Shown here: piece by piece, positions 29,338 through 37,637 of the stretch | How positions within the stretch are numbered: position 1 is the first letter of the stretch | How the letters are laid out: every line of letters starts with the position of its first letter | Origin: a virus | IMG/VR virus record: IMGVR_UViG_3300020000_000027 | Location: 1-46,001 of that record | Length of the DNA stretch: 46,001 nt | Direction: 5' to 3' (one strand) | The notes under the pieces: generated by a model | Seen by the model: only the letters and a program-made list of their open reading frames with translations | What the model was told of the DNA's origin: nothing | The model's database searches: none | Position numbers and translations under genes: made by a program

Positions 29338-29525
29338 CCGCGGCGAAGCTCTGTTGTCCCGTCTGTCAGCAATTTGAATCCCGCGTCGTGAACTCCCGCC
29401 CGGTCTCGGACTGCGCGTACATCAAACGTCGTCGGGAATGTACGCACTGCGGTCATCGGTTCTATACCCAGGAACGGGTCATCAAAGAAAAATCCGCCCT
29501 CTCGTCAACGGCATACCACATCTAG
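29334..29525 (+). CDS. NrdR-like zinc ribbon without ATP-cone
   Basis: The 63-aa protein starts at ATG 29334. CCPVCQQFESRVVNSRPVSD followed by YIKRRRECTHCGHRFYTQE closely follows the N-terminal zinc ribbon of NrdR, the repressor of ribonucleotide reductase genes (C..C...V..SR...D...IRRRREC..C..RF.T.E). The ATP-cone domain that normally follows is absent, since the protein stops soon after. It may bind NrdR boxes without nucleotide control, or serve as a generic phage DNA-binding ribbon. It is the last gene before the terminase genes. Confidence 0.75.
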   Translation: MTAAKLCCPVCQQFESRVVNSRPVSDCAYIKRRRECTHCGHRFYTQERVIKEKSALSSTAYHI

Positions 29526-29566
29526 CCCGTCCATCGCTCCGCTCGGCCGTATCCTGCCAACATCGC

Positions 29567-29953
29567 TTGAAAAAATTGAAAGGACCCCATGGGGGCGCAC
29601 GGCCTGGCGCCGGCATGCCCAAGGGCTACAAAACCCAGAAGACCCTCACGAAAGAAGCCGGCCGCGAAGCCTTACGGCAGTTGGTCTTAGCGCAGATGGC
29701 GGATCTCGCCGCCGCGCAGCTCGCCAACGCCAAAGGGCTGAAGTATCTCGTCACCCGCGACAAAAAGACCGGGAAGTTCATTCGTGTGGGAGAGGCGATG
29801 GCGGGGAATCAGACCGAAGAAACCATCGAAGTCTGGGAAAAAGACCCGTCCGTCCAAGCGTTTACCGATCTGATGAACCGAGCCCTGGATAAACCTGCCG
29901 AACAAGAACAGGCCGTCGCTGTGACGGGGACGCTGAAGATTTCATGGGCGTAA
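29567..29953 (+). CDS. terS: Terminase small subunit candidate
   Basis: The start is taken as TTG 29567, giving 128 aa that begin KKLKGPHGGARPGAGMPKG. The GGARPGAG.PKG opening is characteristic of small proteins directly upstream of terL in many phages. A helical part follows (KEAGREALRQLVLAQMADLA) and a short beta region (KYLVTRDKKTGKFIRVG). It should recognise the packaging site and regulate the large subunit. ATG 29614 inside the opening motif is less likely as the start. The stop overlaps terL by ten bases. Confidence 0.65.
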   Translation: MKKLKGPHGGARPGAGMPKGYKTQKTLTKEAGREALRQLVLAQMADLAAAQLANAKGLKYLVTRDKKTGKFIRVGEAMAGNQTEETIEVWEKDPSVQAFTDLMNRALDKPAEQEQAVAVTGTLKISWA

Positions 29954-31281
29954 CCGAAGTCGTCATCCCCTACAGCCCGCGGCCCCTCCAGCGCCGGTTG
30001 CATGAGGGGATGGACGCGCATCGGTTCGGCGTGGCGGTGTGTCATCGGCGGTTCGGCAAGACGGTCTGCGCGATCAATCAACTCCAGAAAGCCGCGCTCC
30101 TCTGCGAGAAACCCCGCCCACGGTTCGCCTACATCGCGCCGACCTACACCATGGGCAAGGCGATCGCCTGGGATTACATGAGGCATTACGCCGCGCCGAT
30201 TCCGGGTGTGGTCACGAACATCTCCGAACTTCGCGTGGATTACCCGAACGGCGGGCAGTGCCGCATCTACGGGGCGGACAACCCCGATAGCCTCCGCGGG
30301 ATCTACCTCGATGGCGTGGTGCTGGACGAGTACGGCCTGATGGCGCCGAACGTGTTCTCGGAAGTCATTCGCCCGCTGATCTCGGATCGCCTTGGCTGGG
30401 TGCTGTTCATCGGCACGCCCAACGGGAAGAACCAGTTCTACGACATCGTGCAGCAGGCACAGCGCACGAAGGACTGGTTCTTCGCCGAGTACCGCGCTAG
30501 TCAGACCGGCCTCATCGCTCCGTCCGAGCTCGAGAGTGCCCGCCAGTCGATGACCGCGGATGAGTATGCCCAAGAGTTCGAGTGCTCGTTTGAGGCCTCC
30601 GTCAAAGGCGCGGTCTACGCGAGAGAGATCATCCAGGCTCGGGAAGCCGGCCGCATCACTCGCGTGCCCTATGACCCTGCCCTCCCTGTGGATACCGACT
30701 GGGATCTGGGGGTGGGGGATGCGACAGCCATCTGGTTTAGTCAAACCCTCTACTCCGGCGAAGTGCGACTGATCGACTACTACGAGAACACCGGCCAAGG
30801 CCTTCCGCACTATCGACAGGTGCTGAACGCCAAGAACTATACCTACGGTACGCACTGGGCCCCCCACGACATCCAAGTCCGCGAGATGACCTCGGGGCAC
30901 ACCCGCCTCGATGCGGCCCGCCAGATCGGGATTGAGTTCCAGGTGAGTCCGAAAGTCGAGACGCTCGAGGACGGCGTCCATGCGGCGCGGATGCTGTTGC
31001 CGCGGTGCTGGTTCGACGCGGACAAGACCGCTCGCGGCTTGGAGTGTTTGCAGCACTACCGCTGGGATTTCAACACGCGGATCAACGAGTTCAAACATCT
31101 CCCGGTGCATGACTGGGCGAGCCATGGGGCGGATGCGTTTCGCGGGTTGGCCTATCGGCACTACACCCCGAAATACAGCCCGGAGCGACAGGCGGCGCGT
31201 GAGGTGAAGCGCGCGCAACGCGACTACGACCCGTACGACCGCGTGCGGCAACCCAAGAAAGGCAGGGGAGGCTACGGATGA
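29944..31281 (+). CDS. terL: Terminase large subunit
   Basis: The 445-aa packaging motor has an ATPase and a nuclease. Walker A is the phage-type CHRRFGKT (residues 33-40), Walker B VVLDEY (125-130) with catalytic Glu, and the coupling motif IGTPNG (156-161). The RNase-H-like nuclease has Asp252/Asp254 in DTDWDLGVGD, Asp309 in WAPHD and Asp397 in HGADAF. It would cleave and translocate DNA into the prohead through the portal at 31519. Length and motif spacing are normal for headful or cos-type enzymes. The C-terminus is basic. Confidence 0.92.
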   Translation: MGVTEVVIPYSPRPLQRRLHEGMDAHRFGVAVCHRRFGKTVCAINQLQKAALLCEKPRPRFAYIAPTYTMGKAIAWDYMRHYAAPIPGVVTNISELRVDYPNGGQCRIYGADNPDSLRGIYLDGVVLDEYGLMAPNVFSEVIRPLISDRLGWVLFIGTPNGKNQFYDIVQQAQRTKDWFFAEYRASQTGLIAPSELESARQSMTADEYAQEFECSFEASVKGAVYAREIIQAREAGRITRVPYDPALPVDTDWDLGVGDATAIWFSQTLYSGEVRLIDYYENTGQGLPHYRQVLNAKNYTYGTHWAPHDIQVREMTSGHTRLDAARQIGIEFQVSPKVETLEDGVHAARMLLPRCWFDADKTARGLECLQHYRWDFNTRINEFKHLPVHDWASHGADAFRGLAYRHYTPKYSPERQAAREVKRAQRDYDPYDRVRQPKKGRGGYG

Positions 31282-31445
31282 GCAATAACAATTTCAACGG
31301 TGGACGAGGCGGCCGAACCCAGACCAAAGCCACTCAGGCCAGCGAGCACAAGTTTGCCGGCTCGCATGCTGGCAATCCAGGCGGGAAGAAGTCCGACGCG
31401 CCTGTGAAGGGCTCACACGGTAAGGGTATGGGGAAAGGCTGCTGA
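31278..31445 (+). CDS. Small Gly/Lys-rich protein (55 aa)
   Basis: ATG 31278 overlaps the terL stop (ATGA), and TGA at 31443-31445 overlaps the next ATG. The product is Gly/Asn/Lys/Ser-rich and basic (NFNGGRGGRTQTK, SHGKGMGKGC) and would be disordered. It could bind DNA or the terminase. Overlaps on both sides strongly support translation. Confidence 0.55.
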   Translation: MSNNNFNGGRGGRTQTKATQASEHKFAGSHAGNPGGKKSDAPVKGSHGKGMGKGC

Positions 31446-31522
31446 TGTCCCAGACCTCCGGCGTCAATCCCACGCTCTACACGAACTACAAGAAGAAGGG
31501 CGCCAAGAAAGGCAAGAAGTGA
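31445..31522 (+). CDS. Tiny Lys-rich peptide (25 aa)
   Basis: The frame runs from ATG 31445 (TGATG overlap) to TGA 31520-31522, which overlaps the GTG of the portal gene. The C-terminal half is highly basic (YKKKGAKKGKK). It resembles small basic proteins placed between terminase and portal in some phages. Function unknown; a DNA-binding or portal-assembly role is possible. Confidence 0.5.
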   Translation: MSQTSGVNPTLYTNYKKKGAKKGKK

Positions 31523-33597
31523 GTAAGGCGCCACGCGATCCCTTCGATGTCTCGCTGACGAAAGAGCAACGGGAGAAGCTCGCCCTCTGGCTCTCCCAGG
31601 AGCTGGATAACGGCCTCAACGCCAAGAGCGCCCAAGACATCGAAGTCGATTACTGGCACATGCTCTATGAGCAGGCGCGGACTCGTTCATCTCGCAACCT
31701 CCCGTGGCCGGATGCGGCCGACCTCACCTCGCATCTCGCCTGCGCGAACGTGGACGCTCTCCATGCACGGGCGATGAAGACGATCTGGACCGAACCCGTC
31801 TGCACCGTGGAAGGCTGGGGTCAAGCCGCCGACAATGCCCCATTCGTCGAAGAGTTCCACCAGTGGAAAGCGGAAGAGGAGCGGCTACAGTCGGTCCTTG
31901 ACAAGCTCCTCCTGATCTCCCTGATCGAACCGCGGGGCCTCTTGGAAGTCTCGGAAGGCTCCGAGTGGCGCACCGTCCGGAAACGCATTCAGGCGCAGCT
32001 CCAGACCGATCCGACCACGGGCGGGATGGTCTATGACGAGAACGGGCAACCGCAACCGCAGACGAAACCGGATGGGACCTACGTCGAATCGCAGGATCCG
32101 AACATCCCCTCCGCGCAGATCTTGATCGACTCGACGGAGAACCAGCGCATCGGTCCGCAATACCGCATCATCCCCTACCGCGATTCGGTGATCCTCCCCG
32201 GCCATGCCCGCGAGAAAGAGGAAATCTGGGCCTACGGGAAGCGCCTGTGGAAACGCTATAGCGAGATCATGGCCCTGGCAACAGGACCACGGGCGATCTA
32301 CGACAAAGCGACAGCGGACGAACTCACCAAGACCGGCGCGGATCGGGAAGGCGAAAACGCTCTCGACCGCGCCAACATGTCCGTCGCCCCACAAGACGAC
32401 ACCACGGCTGAAAAGGAACTCTGGGAGGTTCTCGTCCTCATCGACCTCAAAGCCTTCTTCGAGACGTGGAGTATGGATGCCCCGAAGGGTGTCAAGGACG
32501 GCGCTCGGTGGTATCTGGCGACCTGTCACAAAGATCAGCACCTGTTGCTCCGCTGGCAGTATGACGATCTCGAGCGCAGCCGGTTCGTCCAGATCACCCC
32601 GTTTCCGCGTCCTGACCGGGCCACCGAGGGCTTCTCGTTTGTCGGCCACAAGCTGATCACCACGATCGAAGAGCACACCGCCTATCGCAATATGGCGGCG
32701 GATCGCTCCTCGATGGCGAACAGTGTCCCGATCCTCCGTATGCAGGGAGCCCTGTGGGATCCGGAAGAACAGCCATGGGGCCCGAAAGCCGTCATCGACG
32801 TGCGCGATCCCCGCGAACTGCACCCGATGGAAGTGCCTGACGTGCCGGCCAGCGTGTTCAATCACATGACGATGTGTGAACGCACCGCCGAACGGCTCGC
32901 CGGCATCAACGACGTGGCGTCAGGACAAGTCTCGCAGGCGGATCGCACACTGGGTGAAATTCAGATGGCGACGGAGCAATCCTTCGTCCGCATGGATCTG
33001 TTCATTCGCCGGGTGCAGGAGAGCATCGAAGACCTGTATCAGATTCGGCATGCCATCTGGAAACGTGTCCTGGCGGAACAGCCAGACGGCATCGACGCCC
33101 CACAGTCGTTGGTGGTCGGGATGGAAGGCAAAGGCGTCCCGATCGACCAGTTCATGCCGGACAAGAAGATCACGGCCTCGCTGCTGGAGGGGGCGTTCCG
33201 GTTCAAGCCGCATGGGTCTGTGGAAACGGCGGACATCGGGAAACTACGAGCGGACTTCATTGCGTCGATGCAGTTCATGCCACAACTCTTGGCGGCGTTC
33301 CCGCAGATGCAGGTGCAGTTCCGCGGACCGGCCGCCGCTCGCGCCATGACGCAGCAGTTTGTGCGCTTGTTCCGGATCCCGAATCCGCAGGCGTTTCTCG
33401 GCTCGCCAGCCCAAGAGATGCAGCAAGCGTTGGCACCGGGCGGGATGCCGCCGGGGATGCTGGGAGCACCTCCGGGTCAGCCTCCAGGTGTTCCGCCCGG
33501 TCTCCCTCCGGGGATGCCGCCTCCCGGTGGACCGCCGATGGGCGGACCAGGACTGGCCCCGCCGCCGACCGCACCGATTCCGCTCGGTGGGACGTAG
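31519..33597 (+). CDS. Portal protein
   Basis: The 692-aa protein starts at GTG 31519 directly after the terminase genes. It shows the features of large podovirus portals: an N-terminal helical region with WHMLYEQARTRSSRNLPWPD, a long body with PYRDSVILPGHARE and WYLATCHKDQHLLLRW, a segment with TAYRNMAADRSSMANSVPIL (clip/stem region), and TLGEIQMATEQSFVRMDLFI near residue 480. The last 65 residues are Pro/Gly/Met-rich, possibly a flexible barrel tail. It would form the dodecameric DNA entry ring. Confidence comes from position and pattern together. Confidence 0.8.
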   Translation: MSKAPRDPFDVSLTKEQREKLALWLSQELDNGLNAKSAQDIEVDYWHMLYEQARTRSSRNLPWPDAADLTSHLACANVDALHARAMKTIWTEPVCTVEGWGQAADNAPFVEEFHQWKAEEERLQSVLDKLLLISLIEPRGLLEVSEGSEWRTVRKRIQAQLQTDPTTGGMVYDENGQPQPQTKPDGTYVESQDPNIPSAQILIDSTENQRIGPQYRIIPYRDSVILPGHAREKEEIWAYGKRLWKRYSEIMALATGPRAIYDKATADELTKTGADREGENALDRANMSVAPQDDTTAEKELWEVLVLIDLKAFFETWSMDAPKGVKDGARWYLATCHKDQHLLLRWQYDDLERSRFVQITPFPRPDRATEGFSFVGHKLITTIEEHTAYRNMAADRSSMANSVPILRMQGALWDPEEQPWGPKAVIDVRDPRELHPMEVPDVPASVFNHMTMCERTAERLAGINDVASGQVSQADRTLGEIQMATEQSFVRMDLFIRRVQESIEDLYQIRHAIWKRVLAEQPDGIDAPQSLVVGMEGKGVPIDQFMPDKKITASLLEGAFRFKPHGSVETADIGKLRADFIASMQFMPQLLAAFPQMQVQFRGPAAARAMTQQFVRLFRIPNPQAFLGSPAQEMQQALAPGGMPPGMLGAPPGQPPGVPPGLPPGMPPPGGPPMGGPGLAPPPTAPIPLGGT

Positions 33598-33855
33598 GTG
33601 GACGAGTGGCAAGAACGAGTCATCGAGCATCGCAAGGAAGGTCGGACCTACGAGCCGCTGTATCGCGATTGGTGCATCCCGAACAGAGAGTGGCAACTGT
33701 GCAAACTGGAAGCCCTGCGTTACAAGTATGGCCGCTACAAAGGCAAGGGCGGAACGATGCAGGCGCTCGGTGATTGGGGTCGATTAGTGGCCCCTCTCGT
33801 CCCTGCGCTCATCGGCATCTACACCGTGCTGCGAATCTTACGGTATTGGCGCTAG
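33598..33855 (+). CDS. Small protein with C-terminal membrane span
   Basis: GTG 33598 immediately follows the portal stop. The 85-aa product has a basic, aromatic N-terminal region resembling a small HTH (EHRKEGRTYEPLYRDWCIPN) and a C-terminal hydrophobic segment (LVAPLVPALIGIYTVLRIL). It could be membrane-anchored or a virion protein with a buried helix. The stop overlaps the GTG of the methyltransferase (TAGTG). Confidence 0.55.
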   Translation: MDEWQERVIEHRKEGRTYEPLYRDWCIPNREWQLCKLEALRYKYGRYKGKGGTMQALGDWGRLVAPLVPALIGIYTVLRILRYWR

Positions 33856-34415
33856 TGGGCTTCGATCACGGCAACGATCTGTGTCTCTCGTTCTGGGCGA
33901 CGGCGATGGAGAAAGGCTGGATTCACTTCCCGCCGAATGCGACGGTGCTGGAGATTGGCTGTGCCGAGGCCGACTGGATCACGCCGATGCTCAAGGAACG
34001 GCCAGACCTCCAGATTACCGGCCTCGACTGGCGCGCCTGTGAGCGACCTGGCACCACGATTCAGGGGAACGTGCTTGACGCGGATCTCTTTCCTCCGGCG
34101 TCCTTCGATTGCATCGTGAGTGTCTCCGCGATTGAGCATGTCGGCCTTGGCAGCTACGAGAACGACCCCGGCGATCGACACGGCGATAAGCACGCGATGC
34201 AGAACGCGGCGCGGTGGTTGAAACCGGGGGGATGGATGTACCTCGACGTGCCGTATCGCGAGGAGGCGTACGAAGTCCACGGCAGTTTTCGTGCCTACGA
34301 TACCGCGGCGATTGATCGACGGCTCCTGCCGGGGTTTCTCAAGACGTGCTGGGCGAAATGCGTCGTGGATCATCCGGACGGCCCCTATATGGCGATGCTT
34401 TTGGAGAAGGCGTAG
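33855..34415 (+). CDS. Class I SAM-dependent methyltransferase
   Basis: The start is GTG 33855, giving 186 aa. Motif I is VLEIGCAEADW, motif II ITGLDW, motif III region GNVLDADLFPPASFDCIVSV, and the post-III strand GGWMYLDVPYRE. The order is that of small-molecule or sugar methyltransferases rather than DNA methyltransferases (no NPPY/DPPY). It may methylate a glycan or lipid. It sits between portal and scaffold genes, apart from the main sugar cassette but in the same operon. Confidence 0.75.
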   Translation: MGFDHGNDLCLSFWATAMEKGWIHFPPNATVLEIGCAEADWITPMLKERPDLQITGLDWRACERPGTTIQGNVLDADLFPPASFDCIVSVSAIEHVGLGSYENDPGDRHGDKHAMQNAARWLKPGGWMYLDVPYREEAYEVHGSFRAYDTAAIDRRLLPGFLKTCWAKCVVDHPDGPYMAMLLEKA

Positions 34416-34534
34416 TGGAGACGCTCATCTACGACGCGCTGATCCGGATTGCGGAAGCCTTAGAACGCATCATCGATCTGATCGAAGCCACGGCCGAGGA
34501 TGAACCCGAACCGCCTCCGCTCCCGAAGTGTTAA
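34415..34534 (+). CDS. Small acidic helical protein (39 aa)
   Basis: GTG 34415 overlaps the methyltransferase TAG. The peptide is one helix (LIRIAEALERIIDLIEATA) followed by an acidic/Pro tail (EDEPEPPPLPK). It resembles short oligomerising phage peptides. The TAA directly precedes ATG 34535. Confidence 0.5.
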   Translation: METLIYDALIRIAEALERIIDLIEATAEDEPEPPPLPKC

Positions 34535-34822
34535 ATGACTGACGAAAAGCAAGACCTCGACAACCTTCTGAAACATCCCGGCTGGCAGCGTGTCGTGGAA
34601 TACGCGACGAAAGACATCGCCAACCGCATCAAGACCGCCCAACGCAATGCCGCGAATGAAACCAACGACATCATGGCGCTCAACCAACTCCGCCAGTGTC
34701 TGGCGGCCGAACAAGCCCTCGAAACGTTCGTGGCGTGGCCCCAAGCCCGTCTGAAGGCGTTGGAACATGCCGCCGCGCAAACCACCACGAGCGGACAGAT
34801 GTCACGGCGAGGGACGCTGTGA
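34535..34822 (+). CDS. Helical protein before the co-chaperonin (95 aa)
   Basis: The product is all helical (NLLKHPGWQRVVEYATK, then IKTAQRNAANETND, then LRQCLAAEQALETFVAWPQA). This type of short helical protein often lies upstream of scaffold genes in podovirus-like phages, with no assigned function. It overlaps the GroES-like gene by four bases. Confidence 0.55.
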   Translation: MTDEKQDLDNLLKHPGWQRVVEYATKDIANRIKTAQRNAANETNDIMALNQLRQCLAAEQALETFVAWPQARLKALEHAAAQTTTSGQMSRRGTL

Positions 34823-35226
34823 CCCTCAAGCCGCTAGGGGATCGGATCCTCATTAAGCCCGAGATTCCGCCGAACGTCACCGAGTCCGGGTTGATTCTCC
34901 AAGAGGAGCGGAAGCCGGAACAGACCGGGACGGTCATTGCTGTCGGTCCGTGCTCACATCCACGGAAGGCCGAGGCTGAAGAACTCGCCGGATGGTTCGA
35001 CAAGTTCACGATTGATCCCGGTCAGCCCAAGACGCGGGCGAGACATGAACAGACGAAAGAACTGCTCCGCGATCTGGTCCGCAAAGAACCCGAAGTCAAG
35101 GTCGGGGATTACGTCGTGTTCTCGTGGACCGCTGGACAGGAAATCTGGGTGGAAGACGGGCAGGATCGTCTCTTGTTGATGCGTGAATCCGATCTCTTGT
35201 GTGTCGTGGAAGGTCTTGAAGTATGA
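34819..35226 (+). CDS. Phage GroES-type co-chaperonin
   Basis: The 135-aa protein starts at GTG 34819. It opens LKPLGDRILIKPE, the hallmark of GroES/Cpn10. A mobile loop follows (residues about 17-30) with the hydrophobic tripeptide LIL in place of IVL, which docks on GroEL, then TGTVIAVGP. The end matches Cpn10 as well: VKVGDYVVFSWTAGQEI, then LLLMRESDLLCVVE. Between about residues 46 and 91 there is extra helical, charged sequence not found in bacterial GroES (95-97 aa). Like T4 gp31, it probably replaces host GroES to fold the coat protein. Its place just before the scaffold gene supports this. Confidence 0.88.
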   Translation: MTLKPLGDRILIKPEIPPNVTESGLILQEERKPEQTGTVIAVGPCSHPRKAEAEELAGWFDKFTIDPGQPKTRARHEQTKELLRDLVRKEPEVKVGDYVVFSWTAGQEIWVEDGQDRLLLMRESDLLCVVEGLEV

Positions 35227-36104
35227 GTGATGAAGGGTTAGTCAATCTCGAAGAGGACGGACCGGCTGTCGAAGCGGCATTCCCCGCAGAACCGGCCGCA
35301 GCCGAAGCGCCAGCGACTGAGGCTCCTGTTGAAGCCGCCGCGGAACAGCCTGCGGAAGTCGAAGCGGTGGAAGTCGCCGGCCAACGGTATGTCCCGGCCG
35401 GTGTCCTGCGGGAACTACAGGAAGAGCGCAAACAGCGCAAGGAGCTCCAGAAGCAGAACGCCGACCTGGACGCCTATGCAAGAGACTCGCGGCCTTATGT
35501 TGAGTTCCTGAAGGCGAATCCCGGCCTAATCAACGGTCGCCAGCAACAGGCCCAACCCGCCGCACCGCAGCAGGAGACAGCCGATCCGCAGACCGAAGCC
35601 CTCGCGAAGACGTTGGACCTCTACACGCCGGAAGGGAAGCCGGACCTTGCGCGAGCGGGCACGATTCGCCAGATGATGACGGCGACGGCTCAGCAGATCG
35701 CGCAGCAGACCATCGCCCCGATGCGCGAGGAGAGCGATCAAACCAAGTCCGCCCGCAACTTCCAGGTCGCGCTGGGGATCAAGAGCGCGGACGGTCGATC
35801 CCCGAGTCAGCAGGCCCTCGCGCAGATCTGGCGCACCATGCCAGCGAGTCAGACGGCCGATCCGAATGTCGCCTCGATCCTCGCCCTGACCGCCCTTGGC
35901 CTGGACAGCGTGAGCACGAAACCCCTCCCCGCGGCGCCGGCACAAGCCCCGCTCGTCACGGAAGGGCAGGGCGGAGGACCACGCCGACCGTCCCTCTCTG
36001 CGATGGAACAGAGCATCGCTCGGGATCGCGGGATGAAAGAAGCGGACTGGGCGGCCAATACCAAAGGCTTTACCCCCGGCCGTGCGAATCAGTTAGAGGA
36101 TTAA
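35223..36104 (+). CDS. Scaffolding protein candidate
   Basis: The 293-aa protein starts at ATG 35223. It has an acidic Ala/Glu/Pro-rich N-terminus (residues 1-50), a coiled coil (VLRELQEERKQRKELQKQNA), a helical Gln/Ala-rich middle, and a basic C-terminus near residue 255-280. Acidic start, coiled coil and short basic tail are typical of podovirus scaffolds that line the prohead and contact the coat protein. It follows the co-chaperonin. No protease triad seen. Confidence 0.65.
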   Translation: MSDEGLVNLEEDGPAVEAAFPAEPAAAEAPATEAPVEAAAEQPAEVEAVEVAGQRYVPAGVLRELQEERKQRKELQKQNADLDAYARDSRPYVEFLKANPGLINGRQQQAQPAAPQQETADPQTEALAKTLDLYTPEGKPDLARAGTIRQMMTATAQQIAQQTIAPMREESDQTKSARNFQVALGIKSADGRSPSQQALAQIWRTMPASQTADPNVASILALTALGLDSVSTKPLPAAPAQAPLVTEGQGGGPRRPSLSAMEQSIARDRGMKEADWAANTKGFTPGRANQLED

Positions 36105-36635
36105 ATGCCGAGAAAACCACGGATTCAGGTCACCGAGCGCAACATCCAGACCGGACTCAACACGATCATCGACAGCGACCCGCGCTATAAGGCGCGTCTC
36201 CAGAACGTCTTCAACGAACCGTCCGCCCCGATCAATCTCCACGATGCCAGCCGGGAGTGCCGGTGGTTCAACGCGGCGATTGCGACCGATCACATCTGGC
36301 GCTCAAAGCGAAAGGGCTGGGACCAGGTGCGACTCGGGGATGTCGTGGACCCGGAGCAGATCGGTGGCTACAACGTGTCGCCGGAGGGCTACATCACCCG
36401 CGGCGAACGGGGCCATGAAGTGCTCATGTCGATGCCGAAGGAAGTCCGGCAGGCGGTGCAGGCCGCGAAGATTCGGCAGAACATCGCCACGATGGGCAAT
36501 CCCAACGCGATGAAGAACGACGTGGTCAACGCCACGGCGGAACGGTACGGCGACGAAGGGGCGGAGTACATCTCGAAGCACGTCAACGTCACCGACACCT
36601 TCGAGCGGGTGGAGCGGACGGCGATCGACGAGTAA
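36105..36635 (+). CDS. Head-operon protein of unknown function (176 aa)
   Basis: ATG 36105 directly follows the scaffold stop. The protein begins with a basic segment (MPRKPRIQVTERN) and has a mixed fold (DASRECRWFNAAIATDHIW, then WDQVRLGDVVD, then GYNVSPEGYITRGE) and a C-terminal acidic part. Proteins in this position are usually virion-associated or head-assembly factors. The final TAA shares its last A with the ATG of the nucleotidyltransferase (TAATG). Confidence 0.6.
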   Translation: MPRKPRIQVTERNIQTGLNTIIDSDPRYKARLQNVFNEPSAPINLHDASRECRWFNAAIATDHIWRSKRKGWDQVRLGDVVDPEQIGGYNVSPEGYITRGERGHEVLMSMPKEVRQAVQAAKIRQNIATMGNPNAMKNDVVNATAERYGDEGAEYISKHVNVTDTFERVERTAIDE

Positions 36636-37027
36636 TGCGGGTGCTCGCGGACGGCTGTTTCGATCCGTTGCACATGGGGCATCTGCGCTACCTGTCAGCG
36701 GCGCGAGAGTTGGGGCGGCCGTTGATCGTGCATATCGCGCCAGATGAGGCGATTCGGGCAAAGGGGCGGGAACCGTTCCAGACACGCTTCGAACGGGCCA
36801 GAACGGTCCTGCACCTTGATATGGTCGATCAGGTGCAGTGCCACGACTCGTTGGCAATCGCGGTGCTCAGCAACTGCCCACGGTATCTGGTGAAGGGATC
36901 GGACTGGCGGGGGCGACTACCGGACGAGGTGTTACAAGCCTGCCGCGAAGCCGAGACGGAAATCATCTACACCGAGACACAAGATAAAACCAGCACCGAA
37001 CGTTTGCATGACACTCGATCAGTTTGA
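36635..37027 (+). CDS. Cytidylyltransferase-like nucleotidyltransferase (RfaE2/TagD type)
   Basis: The 130-aa enzyme is a single HxGH nucleotidyltransferase domain: DGCFDPLHMGHLRYL (residues 7-21, with His13 and His16), a KGSDWRGRL segment near 88, and KTSTERL near 118, matching the late motif ISTT.R-like of the RfaE C-domain and glycerol-phosphate cytidylyltransferase families. It would attach NMP to a sugar- or polyol-phosphate. It opens the sugar cassette (overlapping the previous gene) and overlaps the next gene by 20 bases. Substrate cannot be read. Confidence 0.8.
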   Translation: MRVLADGCFDPLHMGHLRYLSAARELGRPLIVHIAPDEAIRAKGREPFQTRFERARTVLHLDMVDQVQCHDSLAIAVLSNCPRYLVKGSDWRGRLPDEVLQACREAETEIIYTETQDKTSTERLHDTRSV

Positions 37028-37637
37028 AACGCTCGTCCAGAGCCAGAAACCCGCGTCGGTGCCGTGGCAACCGGTCACGGACTACTCCTTTGAGGCACGG
37101 GCCGCGATTGAGGCGGACCATCCGCGCTTGATCAAAGAGACATTCAACCCGGACTTCGTGATCGACGCCGGGTGCGGGCCAGATGGCGTGCTGGTGCGGA
37201 TGCTGATCGATCACGGCGTGCAGGTGCTCGGATTTGACCCGCAGATACCGAAGCAGAGCATCAATCCGGCGCTCATCCATGGTTCGCTGATTGAGTCGCG
37301 CTTCGGCAATGACGATGACGAACCCTTTGCGGACCTCGTGGTCTGCCGGGAAGTCTTGGAGCATCTGACGATCGCGCATGTTCGAGCGGCCGTGCGGAAC
37401 CTCTGTCGGATGACCACCAAGTTCGTCTATGTGACGACGCGCTTCCATCCGAATCCAACCTCGTTGCTCGACGTGGCAACCTCGGACGAGCTCGACCCGA
37501 CCCATATCACGATGCTGAATCAGGACTTCCTGCGGTTGCTGTTCGTGCTGGAAGGCTTTACCCGCTGCCGTGATCTGGAAACCGCGATGGACTGGCAGGG
37601 GAAAGGGCGGGTGCTCGTCTATGAACGGCACAATTGA
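37008..37637 (+). CDS. SAM-dependent methyltransferase of the sugar cassette
   Basis: The 209-aa protein is a class I methyltransferase: FVIDAGCGPDGVLVRML (motif I), VLGFDPQ (II), ADLVVCREVLEHL (post-II, typical of sugar and small-molecule methyltransferases), then KFVYVTTRFHP. The E-V-L-E-H pattern favours a metabolite substrate. It lies between the nucleotidyltransferase and a glycosyltransferase and may methylate an activated or transferred sugar. Overlaps on both sides indicate co-translation. Confidence 0.75.
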   Translation: MTLDQFETLVQSQKPASVPWQPVTDYSFEARAAIEADHPRLIKETFNPDFVIDAGCGPDGVLVRMLIDHGVQVLGFDPQIPKQSINPALIHGSLIESRFGNDDDEPFADLVVCREVLEHLTIAHVRAAVRNLCRMTTKFVYVTTRFHPNPTSLLDVATSDELDPTHITMLNQDFLRLLFVLEGFTRCRDLETAMDWQGKGRVLVYERHN

